A stretch of DNA of 64,000 bases from Beroe forskalii. Lineage: Eukaryota; Ctenophora; Nuda; Beroida; Beroidae. The DNA lies in assembly GCA_011033025.1 (NCBI GenBank), contig WFMF01000076.1:222770-286769 (forward strand). Reading direction: 5' to 3'. This document shows positions 1 to 11,974 of this stretch, piece by piece; positions within the stretch are counted from its first letter, which is position 1, and the number at the start of each line of letters is the position of its first letter. The position numbers and the translations under genes were made by a program. Below the pieces are notes generated by a model, which saw nothing but the letters and a program-made list of their open reading frames with translations, made no database searches and had not been told where the DNA came from.

Positions 1-388
1 CGCGATCTTTTTGCGATCTTATTTGGACAAACTAAAATCCGGCAATGCGATAGGGTGGTCACGTACTGCGCGCGCGCGAACTTTGCGTTCGATCGTCAAG
101 TCGTGAGGTAGTCACATGAGCTCGCTAGCTAAATAGTGTAGCTATGCTATGTTCATGGTTGATCATGTCCTGTGTCACAAAAGGCACTCACACCTGTGCC
201 CTGCGTGTATAGCCAGTGTTACAGAGTGTAACCAGCTTTTACATAAAGAGGCCTATATTGACGACTGTTGTGGTGGTTACCAATGCTTCTTCAGCATTCT
301 TTTTTTTAAATTTCAACCCTAACCTCAACCATGAATGAAATGACCTATATTTCTTTCTTCAGTCTCCTAACTAAACATCACATTGCAG
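1..388 (+). other. intron (partial) of the BCKDK-like gene
   Basis: No coding sequence is seen here. It ends in a usual 3' splice site (cattgcag at 381-388) directly before the kinase exon. A pyrimidine-rich stretch with a CCCTAAC-type motif (about 311-330) lies 60-80 bases upstream of the acceptor. Confidence 0.6.
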
Positions 389-545
389 TTCCCTGGCTGG
401 TTACGGAGTAGGAATCCCGGTTTCTAAAGCTTATCTAAACTTCGTGAAAGGTAGTTTGGAGTATCAGACCATGCCTGGACTTGGAACTGATGTTTACATC
501 AAGGTACCTCATCTCAACAGAATCCTTGACGAAGTTCGCATTTGA
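389..545 (+). CDS. BCKDK: C-terminal exon of branched-chain alpha-ketoacid dehydrogenase kinase (BCKDK-like)
   Basis: This is the last exon of a mitochondrial protein kinase of the PDK/BCKDK family, which phosphorylates and switches off the E1-alpha subunit of branched-chain ketoacid dehydrogenase. The exon follows a consensus acceptor and enters with one leftover base; reading from 390 gives about 51 residues and a TGA at 543-545. The residues GYGVGIPVSKAY match the glycine-rich G2 box of the GHKL ATP-binding fold. PGLGTDVYIKV is the last ATP-lid strand, and the protein ends in VRI. BCKDK proteins end in a closely similar GIGTDVYLR...FRI, while PDKs differ in this tail, so BCKDK is preferred. 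All earlier exons lie before the window. Confidence 0.82.
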
Positions 546-1770
546 GTTTTACTATCCTTAGGTAGGTGTAAATACTGATTGATAATATATTACTTTTTGG
601 TGTGGAATGCGGAGCAGGAATTGTTAGATTAATTTGCTGTTTTTCTCCGCTTTAACCTATCTTTCAATCATTTATTAAGAACAATTGATTTAAGTATGAA
701 CAATATGGGGTGTCATGACCGGAATTGCTTCGGATTATCATTAACAATTTATCATATATTATTATATTATAACTTTTTGGCTTTGATATATATTGGCTGG
801 AACCATATTGTCAAAAATTACCCCAGTCTATTTCTTAATGACAATGTGAAATGCAGTTTTTAACTTTCATTGATTAAAAATGCTTCCGTTATAATAATTT
901 TGATATAATTAAACTTTGCTTCTAACCGGTAAAGTTGTATAAACAATTATTATTTTTGAAACAATTATAATGATAGAAGTTTTGTAAGCTTTAGAGTTTG
1001 GCCATATACCACTCATTATCAATTTATAAATGTTTTTCTGGTTACATTATTCTATAGCATAAGTATTATATGATATTCTATCTATGTTTATCTCGGGAGT
1101 TAACGATCTTATTTTATGAACGTTTCACCCATTCAGTCACTGGATGAAGGCATATTTTTCAAGATTTCATTTTGAAAATCATCAGATTGTAATTTATGCA
1201 CTGTGGTATGTATACATACATATGCAATATGTGATTAGAAATATACGATTGTCCTCATTTGATATCCCAATTTTCGATTTCAACAGATGAGCGCCAAAAT
1301 ATTACTCAAAGCTCGCGTTTTAACCTATCAAATCTACAACAAAGATTCTATGCTGTGTGTGTTTCCCAGGTTCTAGTTGTAACTTGGAACAGGAACATGT
1401 TTCTGCTTTTCTGTACTGTGAAATATGAACATTCTATCGATTGTCAAGCACGCCAGTTTCATAAATATACTATTTATTGAGTGACAAAATAAATCATTTA
1501 AGTCAGCAAATTTCTAATATGAATATTCAAATATACATAATATTGATTTCAATAAAAAAGAAAGAATACAAACAATCGTAAACTTACCATCTACAATATT
1601 TATTTGGAGGGTTTAAGATGTTCAAAAAAGTGTTCTGTATTGTACCTCTTTGCTCAACCAGTGATAGGTTGAATTAACAAAGGTAGTTAAAAAACATTTC
1701 TCTTGATACTACATATTGACCAAACCCTAGTTTTTCTCATCATGGAATACGCCCTATTCAATACACCGAT
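546..1770. other. AT-rich intergenic stretch between convergent genes
   Basis: It separates the 3' ends of the BCKDK-like gene (+) and the four-exon gene (-). Only short non-homologous open frames are present, such as one at 1259-1480. AATAAA-type sequences near 1487 and 1547 could serve polyadenylation. No repeat or RNA gene was recognised. Confidence 0.4.
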
Positions 1771-3000
1771 TCAACAATCCACATAGACCGGATTGAGTAG
1801 GGGTCGCAGGTTGCTGAGCAGGTAGTTCACTTTGACCATGGGTTTGGGGGACTCGACAGGAGTGGTATATTTCCGATACATGTTCATTTCGTCCCTGAGA
1901 AAGGGCGGGAAGGGTACACCCTCCCTTGAGCACGTGCTATACCCCCTGCTCGTAGACATTCTCGACTGAATTGTGTTCCTCTGGTAGTACGAGGTCTGGG
2001 TCTGTCGCCCACCACCACCACCTCCTCCCCCTCCTCCACCCACTTGGGAGAGTCTGGTGGGTGAGCTCTGTGTGGAGATGGGCGCGGTCTTGTGACGCCG
2101 CGGGTTGTACTGAAGTCCCATAGCCCGCCGGGTGGGCGAGGTGGAGCCGAGTTTGCTGGTAGTCCACGCCTGGTCTCTGTTCTTGAGTTGCTTGGTGGGC
2201 GAGGATGAGGTGGAGACAGAGGTGACGGGAGAGTGGAGTTTGAGGGGCAGCGTCTTAGATCCGTGTAGCACGCCCGCTTGCCTGGGGTTTTAGGGGTTGA
2301 TTCTATAATTATTTGTGGCGTAGACATTGAAATTTAGGGGTTTATTCTAAAATAAGTACTCCTATGTGGGGCAGGATATCATTTAAATTGGCTATTATGT
2401 GCTTCAGCTTGTACTAGGAAAAGCGTTTCGTTTTGTTCATGATCTTGAATAGTGTATAAGATTGATCTGCGGCAACGACCTACCTCTTGTTTCCCTTCTC
2501 ACACCTCACATGCACGTCTCTGTGGTCAGATCCCATCTGGAAGTTCTTACATAAGATGCACTTTTCTTCTTTGTGCATGTAACTGAAATATAGGCAGTAT
2601 CTCAAATGATGATTCTGCAATGGCATTGATGTGCAGAGAAATAGGAGATGAAGATCTGATTATTCTTATATTATATTGAATTTTAGAATTTTGCAGTAGT
2701 ATGGAATCAAAATTTACCTGAATAACGTATATTGTGACGTTACAAACTCTGGTAAATCCTTGTGGAACGGACACGTCCTTTCTTTTTCACATTTTGGAAG
2801 GGACGGGAATCTGAAAAAATCAAAATTTCGCTGGATTGTTATTTTCATTGAATAGAATTTTAAAATGATAGACTTTGGGAACAACGGCCTCCGAAACTGG
2901 ATAGATAAACTTACTTCTGTCCATCGATAAACACAAATTCGTTTGCAGAGGCGTGGTGAAACTGTATCTGTGGTAGTGAAATATTCTTTTTCCGTGGCAT
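1771..3000 (-). CDS. unrecognised four-exon gene, 262-residue Ser/Thr/Pro-rich protein with a Cys/His cluster
   Basis: Four exons join in one frame with GT-AG introns: 2915-3000 (start MPRKKNISLPQIQF), 2718-2810, 2484-2582 and 1771-2281 (stop TGA at 1771-1773). Exon lengths 86, 93, 99 and 511 give 262 residues, and all three junction phases agree. Exons 2-3 carry a Cys/His cluster (KCEKERTCPFH, then EKCILCKNF, then DHRDVHVRCEK) that could bind zinc. The last exon encodes a basic Ser/Thr/Pro tail with about eleven consecutive glycines, several S/T-P sites, and a C-terminal segment FPPFLRDEMNMYRKYTTPVE. No signal peptide or membrane segment is seen. I do not recognise the family. The start is the first in-frame ATG of the first exon that can be joined. 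Confidence 0.68.
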
Positions 3001-4098
3001 TCTACTTCTAGCTATCACAAGGAAGCGGCATCCTAATGGGGTGGTTTATTGAAAAGTTTTAATTTAACTTCTCTGCATTATTGCGTATAACAATCGGTGA
3101 ATCTGCACATTTAAACTGTAATAACAAAACACTGTCGATAGAACTGGATTTAAACAAATAGAGCTGCGACGAATCTTGGCTCTGGCTTATGCATACTAAG
3201 AGAGGAAATATGACATGCCACCATAATGGGTTTCTCTGTGATAATTTCCATGATTGCAGCATAGTAAGCATCGTGTGTGAGACATCAAATCATTTTGTGA
3301 ATTTCAAAGATAGCCATTGCTGGGCAACTAATAAGTAATAAAAGTAACAGAAAATTTCGTGGTAATGTAAACTAACTGTACTCATTTAAATCCCTTTCCA
3401 GAAATTTACAAGTGTTATGTGGAATAAAACTCTTCATTAATTCGATTAACTGATGTTATTCAATAAATTAAATTAATAAAATCCTCTAAATTCTGTATCA
3501 AGTTTCGCATTGACAAAATTTGTGTATAGCAACAGTTTCAGCTTCGCAGCACAAACGCTACATTTTTCAATTTCAACGAAATTACTCAACTAATGGTCAG
3601 TGAGATGCCAGAAAGCTCTAAACTTGACCATATGCATTATGCAACTATGATTAAGTTAACTGTTTTAAGTTATTAATCTTGAGAATTCTCCTGCTGCCTA
3701 TTTAGAATTAGAAAATCAATAAGAATTACTCCCACTCATGAAAACTCTAACCGACGTTTGATCAATCAACTCTAATCTAGCTTTTGATGAGAGAAATTAG
3801 TCAAAGTTGTCCGCTCGAGATATTTCAGCGATTTAGATAAATATTGCAGATAAATATTTAGATAAGCGATTGCAGAATCATGAACTATTTTGCCCTTTGT
3901 TTTTTGCAGCTTTTCCTTTTCGGCCAATCAAAATCGCCTGATGATTAAAATCTTATTAGGTGTGCTCCTTTGTAAATGTTTGCAAACATTAACAATAACG
4001 GCTCTGGTAATCGTAATGAATTGGTAATCTCTACTTATTTAAATTATTGGACTGTTACTTGATTGGAAAACAGGTTCATCAAACTCAAAGGGTGGGTG
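3001..4098. other. intergenic, no gene seen
   Basis: This stretch lies upstream of the four-exon gene and should hold its promoter. It is AT-rich with only short open frames. No TATA box or CpG island stands out. Confidence 0.35.
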
Positions 4099-4283
4099 AC
4101 ATCTCATCTCACGACATTTCATCTCAGGATACTTCATCTCCCTGTCCTGGCCCTAACCATAACCCTTACCCAAACCCTAACCCAAACACTGACCCCCACC
4201 CTAACCCAGACCCTTACCTTTGCGGAGAGCTGACATATTGCGAGATAAAGTGTCCTGAGATGAAGTGTCGTGAGATGAAATGT
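4099..4283. repeat. foldback element: 42-bp inverted arms around a telomere-like CCCTAA tract
   Basis: The left arm (4099-4140) and right arm (4242-4283) are inverted copies, identical at 38 of 42 positions. Each arm is itself a short tandem of CATCTCA(C/G)-type words. The loop (about 4141-4223) is a degenerate run of CCCTAA/CCCTTA/CCCAAA. The run causes an open frame rich in Asn-Pro (4047-4475) that I do not take as a gene. No clear target-site duplication was found. Confidence 0.7.
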
Positions 4284-5069
4284 CCGTTCCCCAACTCAAA
4301 TAGGAGAAATTTAGTGACAGAAACTCAGTCACTGTTGAAGTCGCGAATTTTTCAAACAAAAGTTGCAAAAACTAGTGAAATGCTATTACTAAATAGTGAA
4401 GTGATTATTTCGAGCGTTGCTTGCAAATATATTGCCATCACTTATACTTGCAGTCTCATATGCCCTCTTTGCTAGAAAACATCTGCGATAGAAGTAACAT
4501 GAAGGCTTTGGATATTTAAAAGTTAAAGTGTTTATCGATTTTATAGAGTATGGTGATAGTTTTTGCAGTTTTCGAAAGATAAACTTGAAAGTTAACATGT
4601 AACTGCTATTGGAGAGGATGGCGTTTGTCGACCTTTACCATTTATGGTTCACAATCAGATTAGTAGATTACCTCATGATGGATTACGTGTGCATGTTTTT
4701 ACTTTTATTGCTTGTATTACTCAGTCAATTACTTCCAGACATACCGGTTGCCTTTCAGTTTTGTTATCAATAATGGATGTCCACTGTAGCACTGTCCATC
4801 CTTTGCATATCAATATCATATTTATATTGATGAAAAAATCACGGATGATCATCTTTTAAGTTTTTGTTTCCGATTCCAGATATTCGTGAATTGACGAATT
4901 GTGAACGAGATATGTTGATCGGAAAGATTTTTAAAACTTCCTTTTGTTACGAGCATAATTTGGATATGAAATAATTCTTTCGACGAATGAGGAATCGCAC
5001 AACAATAACATACTGCGTCGCAAATTCAAGTTCAAGATAATTCAAACTGAAGCAAAAAAGTCAGTGGCC
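4284..5069. other. intergenic, no gene seen
   Basis: AT-rich sequence with only short open frames on both strands. No family similarity, RNA gene or repeat was recognised. Confidence 0.35.
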
Positions 5070-5289
5070 TTAGTCCAATGCCCGTGCATAACAACCCCTA
5101 TCGGCGTACCGTACTCCTGTGTAAGTAACGAAGAAGTGAGCTTTCCTCTGAAATTGCATTTTCCTGGTTATCAGAAGGTGGCCAATAATATGTTCTGCCA
5201 TCCATGTGTACTTGCGAACGAACAAGCTGGTGGCTAGAGGGGCTCCCAGAGAGGCAGAGAGGATGAAATTGATGAGATCTAGGTCCACA
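5070..5289 (-). CDS. possible terminal exon of an unrecognised membrane protein
   Basis: The open frame ends at TAA (5070-5072) and can begin after an AG at 5290-5291, giving 72 residues in phase 1. The first half is hydrophobic (LINFILSASLGAPLATSLFV), and a second, weaker hydrophobic stretch follows (MAEHIIGHLLI). GC content is higher than around it, and the first repeat of a minisatellite begins about 30 bases upstream of the proposed acceptor, as at other exons in this window. No upstream exon was found: the next 6.7 kb upstream is almost all tandem repeat. The pyrimidine tract is weak, so this may be a chance open frame. Confidence 0.3.
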
Positions 5290-5320
5290 CTCGAGACCTC
5301 ATGAGGTGTAAATGTGATTA

Positions 5321-5936
5321 TAGAACTCCAGCGCAATAGTACCTACTAGAGTAGTACTCTGTTAGAGGTTATGTAAGGGGGTATCTCCAGAGCAATAGTA
5401 CCTAGTGTAGTACTCTGTTAGAGGTTATATCAGTGGGGTATAGTACCTAGTGTAGTACTCTGTTAGAGGTTATATCAGTGGGTATCTCCAGAGCAATAGT
5501 ACCTAGTGTAGTACTCTGTTAGAGGTTATATCAGTGGGTATCTCCAGAGCAATAGTACCTAGTGTAGTACTCTGTTAGAGGTTATATCAGTGGGTATCTC
5601 CAGAGCAATAGTACCTAGTGTAGTACTCTGTTAGAGGTAATATCAGTGGGTATCTCCAGAGCAATAGTACCTAGTGTAGTACTCTGTTAGAGGTAATATC
5701 AGTGGGTATCTCCAGAGCAATAGTACCTAGTGTAGTACTCTGTTAGAGGTTATATCAGTGGGTATCTCCAGAGCAATAGTACCTAGTGTAGTACTCTGTT
5801 AGAGGTAATATCAGTGGGTATCTCCAGAGCAATAGTACCTAGTGTAGTACTCTGTTAGAGGTTATATCAGTGGGTATCTCCAGAGCAATAGTGCCTAGTG
5901 TAGTACTCTGTTAGAGGTTGTATCAGTGGGAATCTC
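5321..5936. repeat. minisatellite, 56-bp unit, about 11 copies
   Basis: The unit runs from AGAGCAATAGTACCTAGTG through TAGTACTCTGTTAGAGG to TATCAGTGGGTATCTCC. The first two copies and the last are diverged; the central ones are almost identical. Each copy holds an AGTAC...GTACT inverted pair with an 8-base spacer. Confidence 0.95.
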
Positions 5937-6060
5937 AAAGTAATGAGGTTTTAGAAGCCTTATCAGCTCAGATGACACTCAACAGTAGTTACACTATGAT
6001 CTATCCGCCAATTTCAATTTATAACGCATGTCAAAATTTAGTAAGAAGCAATAGCAGCAC

Positions 6061-9000
6061 TACTGTGTACTGGTGTCAGGGAACATGCTATAATGTACTG
6101 TGTACTGGTGTCAGGGAACATGCTATGACGTACTGTGTACTGGTGTCAAGGAATATTCTATGACGTACTGTGTACTGGTGTCAGGGAACATGCTATGACG
6201 TACTGTGTACTGGTGCAGTACTGAACATGCTATGACGTACTGTGTACTGGTGTCAGGGAACATGCTATGACGTACAGTGTACTGGTGTCAGGGAACATGC
6301 TATAACGTACTGTGTACTGGTGTCAGGGAACATGCTATGACGTACTGTGTACTGGTGTCAGGGAACATGCTATGACGTACTGTGTACTGGTGTCAGGGAA
6401 CATGCTATGACGTACTGTGTACTGGTGTCAGGGAACATGCTATGACGTACTGGTGTCAGGGAACATGTGTACTGGTGTCAGGGAACATGCTATGACGTAC
6501 TGTGTACTGGTGTCAGGGAACATGCTATGACGTACTGTGTACTGGTGTCAGGGAACATGCTATGACGTACTGTGTACTGGTGTCAGGGAACATGCTATGA
6601 CGTACTGTGTACTGGTGTCAGGGAACATGCTATGACGTACTGTGTACTGGTGTCAGGGAACATGCTATGACGTACTGTGTACTGGTGTCAGGGAACATGC
6701 TATGACGTACTGTGTACTGGTGTCAGGGAACATGCTATGACGTACTGTGTACTGGTGTCAGGGAACATGCTATGACGTACTGGTGTCAGGGAACATGCTA
6801 TGACGTACTGTGTACTGGTGTCAGGGAACATGCTATGACGTACTGTGTACTGGTGTCAGGGAACATGCTATGACGTACTGTGTACTGGTGTCAGGGAACA
6901 TGCTATGACGTACTGTGTACTGGTGTCAGGGAACATGCTATGACGTACTGTGTACTGGTGTCAGGGAACATGCTATGACGTTCTGTGTACTGGTGTCAGG
7001 GAACATGCTATGACGTACTGTGTACTGGTGTCAGGGAACATGCTATGACACACGGTGTACTGGTGTCAGGGAACATGCTATGACGTACTGTGTACTGGTG
7101 TCAGGGAACATGCTATGACGTACTGTGTACTGGTGTCAGGGAACATGCTATGACGTACTGTGTACTGGTGTCAGGGAACATGCTATGACGTACTGTGTAC
7201 TGGTGTCAGGGAACATGCTATGACGTACTGTGTACTGGTGTCAGGGAACATGCTATGACGTACTGTGTACTGGTGTCAGGGAACATGCTATGACCTACTG
7301 TGTACTGGTGTCAGGGAACATGCTATGACGTACTGTGTACTGGTGTCAGGGAACATGCTATGACGTACTGTGTACTGGTGTCAGGGAACATGCTATGACG
7401 TACTGTGTACTGGTGTCAGGGAACATGCTATGACGTACTGTGTACTGGTGTCAGGGAACATGCTATGACCTACTGTGTACTGCGTCAGGGAACATGCTAT
7501 GCATGCCATGACGTACTGTGTACTGGTGTCAGGGAACATGCTATGACGTACTGTGTACTGGTGTCAGAACATGCTATGACGTACTGTGTACTGGTGTCAG
7601 GGAACATGCTATGACGTACTGTGTACTGGTGTCAGGGGAACATGCTATGACGTACTGTACTGGTGTCAGGGAACATGCTATGACGTACTGTGTACTGGTG
7701 TCAGGGAACATGCTATGACGTACTGTGTACTGGTGTCAGGGAACATGCTATGACGTACTGTGGTGTCACTGGTGATGTACAATGTCAGGGAACATGTTGA
7801 CGTACTGGTGTGTCAGGGAACATGCTATGACGTACTGTGTACTGGTGTCAGGGGAACATGCTATGACGTACTGTGTACTGGTGTCAGGGAACATGCTATG
7901 ACGTACTGTGTACTGGTGTCAGGGAACATGCTATGACGTACTGTGTACTGGTGTCAGGGAACATGCTATGACGTACTGTGTACTGGTGTCAGGGAACATG
8001 CTATGACGTACTGTGTACTGGTGTCAGGGAACATGCTATGACGTACTGTGTACTGGTGTCAGGGAACATGCTATGACGTACAGTGTACTGGTGTCAGGGA
8101 ACATGTTATGACGTACTGTGTACTGGTGTCAGGGAATATGCTATGACGTACTGTACTGGTATCAGGAACATGCTGTTAGACGTACTGTGTACTGGTGTCA
8201 GGGAACATGCTATGACGTACTGTGTACTGGTGTCAGGAACATGCTATGACGTACTGTGTACTGGTTCAGTTCAATATGCTATACCGACGTACTGTGTACT
8301 GGTGTCAGAACATGTATACTGTACTGGTGTCAGGGAACATGCTATGACGTACTGTGTACTGGTGTCAGGGAACATGCTATGACGTACTGTGTACTGGTGT
8401 CAGGGAACATGCTATGACGTACTGTGTACTGGTGTCAGGGAACATGCTATGATGTACTGTGTACTGTTGTCAGGGAACATGCTATGACGTACTGTGTACT
8501 GGTGTCAGGGAATATGCTATGACGTACTGTGTACTGGTGTCAGGGAACATGCTATGACGTACACTGTACAGTTTACTGATGTCAGGGAACATGCTATGAC
8601 GTACTGTGTACTGGTGTCAGGGAACATGCTATGATATACTGTGTACTGGTGTCAGGGAACATGCTATGACGTACAGTGTACTGGTGTCAGGGAACATGCT
8701 ATGACGTACTGTGTACTGGTGTCAGGGAACATATGACGTACTGTGTACTGTTCAGTCAGGGAACATGCTATGAGATTGTGTACTTGTCTTTGGGAACATG
8801 AGTTGAACGTACTGTGTAATGATGTTTGAACATGTCACGTACTGTGTACTGGTGTCAGGGAACATGCTATGACGTTATTACTGGTGTCATAATGCTATGA
8901 CAACTGTTACTGGTGCTCAATCTGAATCATTGTTGACGTACTGTGTACTGGTGTCAGGAACATGCTATGACGTACTGTGTACTGGTGTCAGGGAACATGC

Positions 9001-11974
9001 TATGACGACTAGTACTGCGGCCGTGTACTGGTGTCAGGGAACATGCTATGACGTACTGTGTACTGGTGTCAGGGAACATGCTATGACGTACTGTGTACTG
9101 GTGTCAGGGAACATGCTATGACGTACTGTGTACTGGTGTCAGGGAACATGCTATGACGTACTGTGTACTGGTGTCAGGGAACATGCTATGACGTACTGTG
9201 TACTGGTGTCAGGGAACATGCTATGACGTACTGTGTACTGGTGTCAGGGAACATGCTATGACGTACTGTGTACTGGTGTCAGGGAACATGCTATGACGTA
9301 CTGTGTACTGGTGTCAGGGAACATGCTATGACGTACTGTGTACTGGTGTCAGGGAACATGCTATGACGTACTTGTGTACTGGTGTCAGGGGAACATGCTA
9401 TGAACATGCTATACTGTGTACTGGTGTCAGGGAACATGCTATGACGTACTGTGTACTGGTGTCAGGGAACATGCTATGACGTACGTACTGGTGTCAGGGA
9501 ACATGCTATGACGTACTGTGTACTGGTGTCAGGGAACATGCTATGACGTACTGTGTACTGGTGTCAGGGAACATGCTATGACGTACTGTGTACTGGTGTC
9601 ATGCTATGACGTACTGTGTACTGGTGTCAGGGAACATGCTATGACGTACTGTGTACTGGTGTCAGGAACATGCTATGACATGCTATGTGACGTACTGTGT
9701 ACTGGTGTCAGGGAACATGCTATGACGTACTGTGTACTGGTGTCAGGGAACATGCTATGACGTACTGTGTACTGGTGTCATGCTATGACGTACTGTGAAC
9801 ATACTATGACGTACAGTGTACTGTGTACTGTACTGGTGTCAGGGAACATGCTATGACGTACTGTGTACTGGTGTCAGGGAACATGCTATGACGTACTGTG
9901 TACTGGTGTCAGGGAACATGATATGACGTACTGTGTACTTGTGTCAGGGAACATGCTATGATGTACTGTGTACTGGTGTCAGGGAACATGCTATGACGTA
10001 CTGTGTACTGGTGTCAGAACATGCTATGACGTACTGTGTACTGGTGTCAGGAACATGCTATGACGTACTGTGTACTGGTGTCAGGGAACATGCTATGAAG
10101 TACTGTGTACTGGTGTCAGGGAACATGCTATGACGTACTGTGTACTGGTGTCAGGAACATGCTATAACGTACTGTATACTGGTGTCAGGGAACATGATAT
10201 GACGTACTGTGTACTTGTGTCAGGGAACATGCTATGATGTACTGTGTACTGGTGTCAGGGAACATGCTATGACGTACTGTGTACTGGTGTCAGGGAACAT
10301 GCTATGACGTACTGTGTACTGGTGTCAGGGAACATGCTATGACGTACTGTGTACTGGTGTCAGGAACATGCTATGACGTACTGTGTACTGGTGTCAGGGA
10401 ACATGCTATGACGTACTGTGTACTGGTGTCAGGGAACATGCTATGACGTACTGTGTACTGGTGTCAGGGAACATGCTATACTGTGACGTGCTACTGTGTA
10501 CTGGTGTCAGGGAACATGCTATGACGTACTGTGTACTGGTGTCAGGAACATGCTATGACGTACTGTGTACTGGTGTCAGGGAACATGCTATGACGTACTG
10601 TGTACTGGTGTCAGGGAACATGCTATGACGTACTGTGTACTGGTGTCAGCTATGAACATGCTATGTGACGAACATGTACTGGTGTCAGGGAACATGCTAT
10701 GACGTACTGTGTACTGGGTGTCAGGGAACATGCTATGACGTACTGTGTACTGGTGTCAGGAACATGCTATGACGTACTGTGTACTGGTGTCAGAGAACAT
10801 GCTATGACGTACTGTGTACTGGTGTCAGGGAACATGCTATGACGTACTGTGTACTGGTGTCAGGGAACATGCTGACGTACTGTGTACGTACTGGAACATA
10901 CTGGTGTCAGGGAACATGCTATGACGTACTGTGTACTGGTGTCAGGGAACATGCTATGACGTACTGTGTACTGGTGTCAAGGAACATGCTATGACGTACT
11001 GTGTACTGGTGTCAGGGAACATGCTATGACGTACTGTGTACTGGTGTCAGGGAACATGCTATGACGTACTGTGTACTGGTGTCAGGGAACATGCACTGTG
11101 TACTGGTGTCAGGGAACATGCTATGACGTACTGTGTACTGGTGTCAGGGAACATGCTATGACGTACTGTGTACTGGTGTCAGGGAACATGCTATGACGTA
11201 CTGTGTACTGGTGTCAGGGAACATGCTATGACGTACTGTGTACTGGTGTCAGGGAACATGCTATGACGTACTGTGTACTGGTGTCAGGGAACATGCTATG
11301 AAGTACTGTGTACTGGTGTCAGGGAACATGCTATGACGTACAGTGTACTGGTGTCAGGAACATGCTATAACGTACTGTGTACTGGTGTCATGCTATGACG
11401 TACTGTACTGGTGTCAGGGAACATGCTATGACGTACTGTGTACTGGTGTCAGGGAACATGCTATGACGTACTGTGTACTGGTGTCAGGAACATGACGTAT
11501 GACGTACTGTGTAACATGCTATGACGTACTGAACATGCTATGAAGTACTGTGTACTGGTGTCAAGGAACATGCTATGACGTACTGTGTACTGGTGTCAGG
11601 GAACATGCTATGACGTACTGTGTACTGGTGTCAGGGAACATGCTATGACGTACTGTGTACTGGTGTCAGAGAACATGCTATGACGTACTGTGTACTGGTG
11701 TCAGGGAACATGCTATGACGTACTGTGTACTGGTGTCAGGGAACATGCTATGACGTACTGTGTACTGGTGTCAGGGAACATGCTATGACGTACTGTGTAC
11801 TGGTGTCAGGAACATGCTATGACGTGGTGTCGTACTGTGTACTGGTGTCAGTGAACATGCTATGACGTTCTGTGTACTGGTGTCAGGGAACATGCTATGA
11901 CGTACTGTGTACTGGTGTCAGGGAACATGCTATGACGTACTGTGTTCTGGTGTCAGGGAACATGCTATGACGTA
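6061..11974. repeat. large minisatellite, 35-bp unit, about 165 copies (5.9 kb)
   Basis: The period is 35 bases, for example gggaa at 6361 and again at 6396. The unit includes GTACTGGTGTCAGGGAACAT and GCTATGACGTACTGT. Long runs are perfect; 7.7-9.0 kb and 9.6-11.5 kb hold shortened or fused units. 35 is not a multiple of three, so all three frames rotate and each set of three units contains one stop. The string of 66-99-residue open frames is therefore an artefact. Each unit carries TGACGTAC, a CRE/bZIP-like half site, and the palindromes GTAC and CATG. Confidence 0.97.

Noticed and set aside
4047..4475. 142-residue frame with NPNPNTDPHPNP
   Set aside because: It is generated by the CCCTAA-like loop and its inverted arms, with no homology or splice context.
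6061..11974. Series of 66-99-residue open frames (YWCQGTCYDVLCTGV...) and a CRISPR-like look
   Set aside because: They follow from a 35-bp tandem repeat rotating through three frames with a stop every 105 bases. There are no unique spacers between units, so it is not a CRISPR array.
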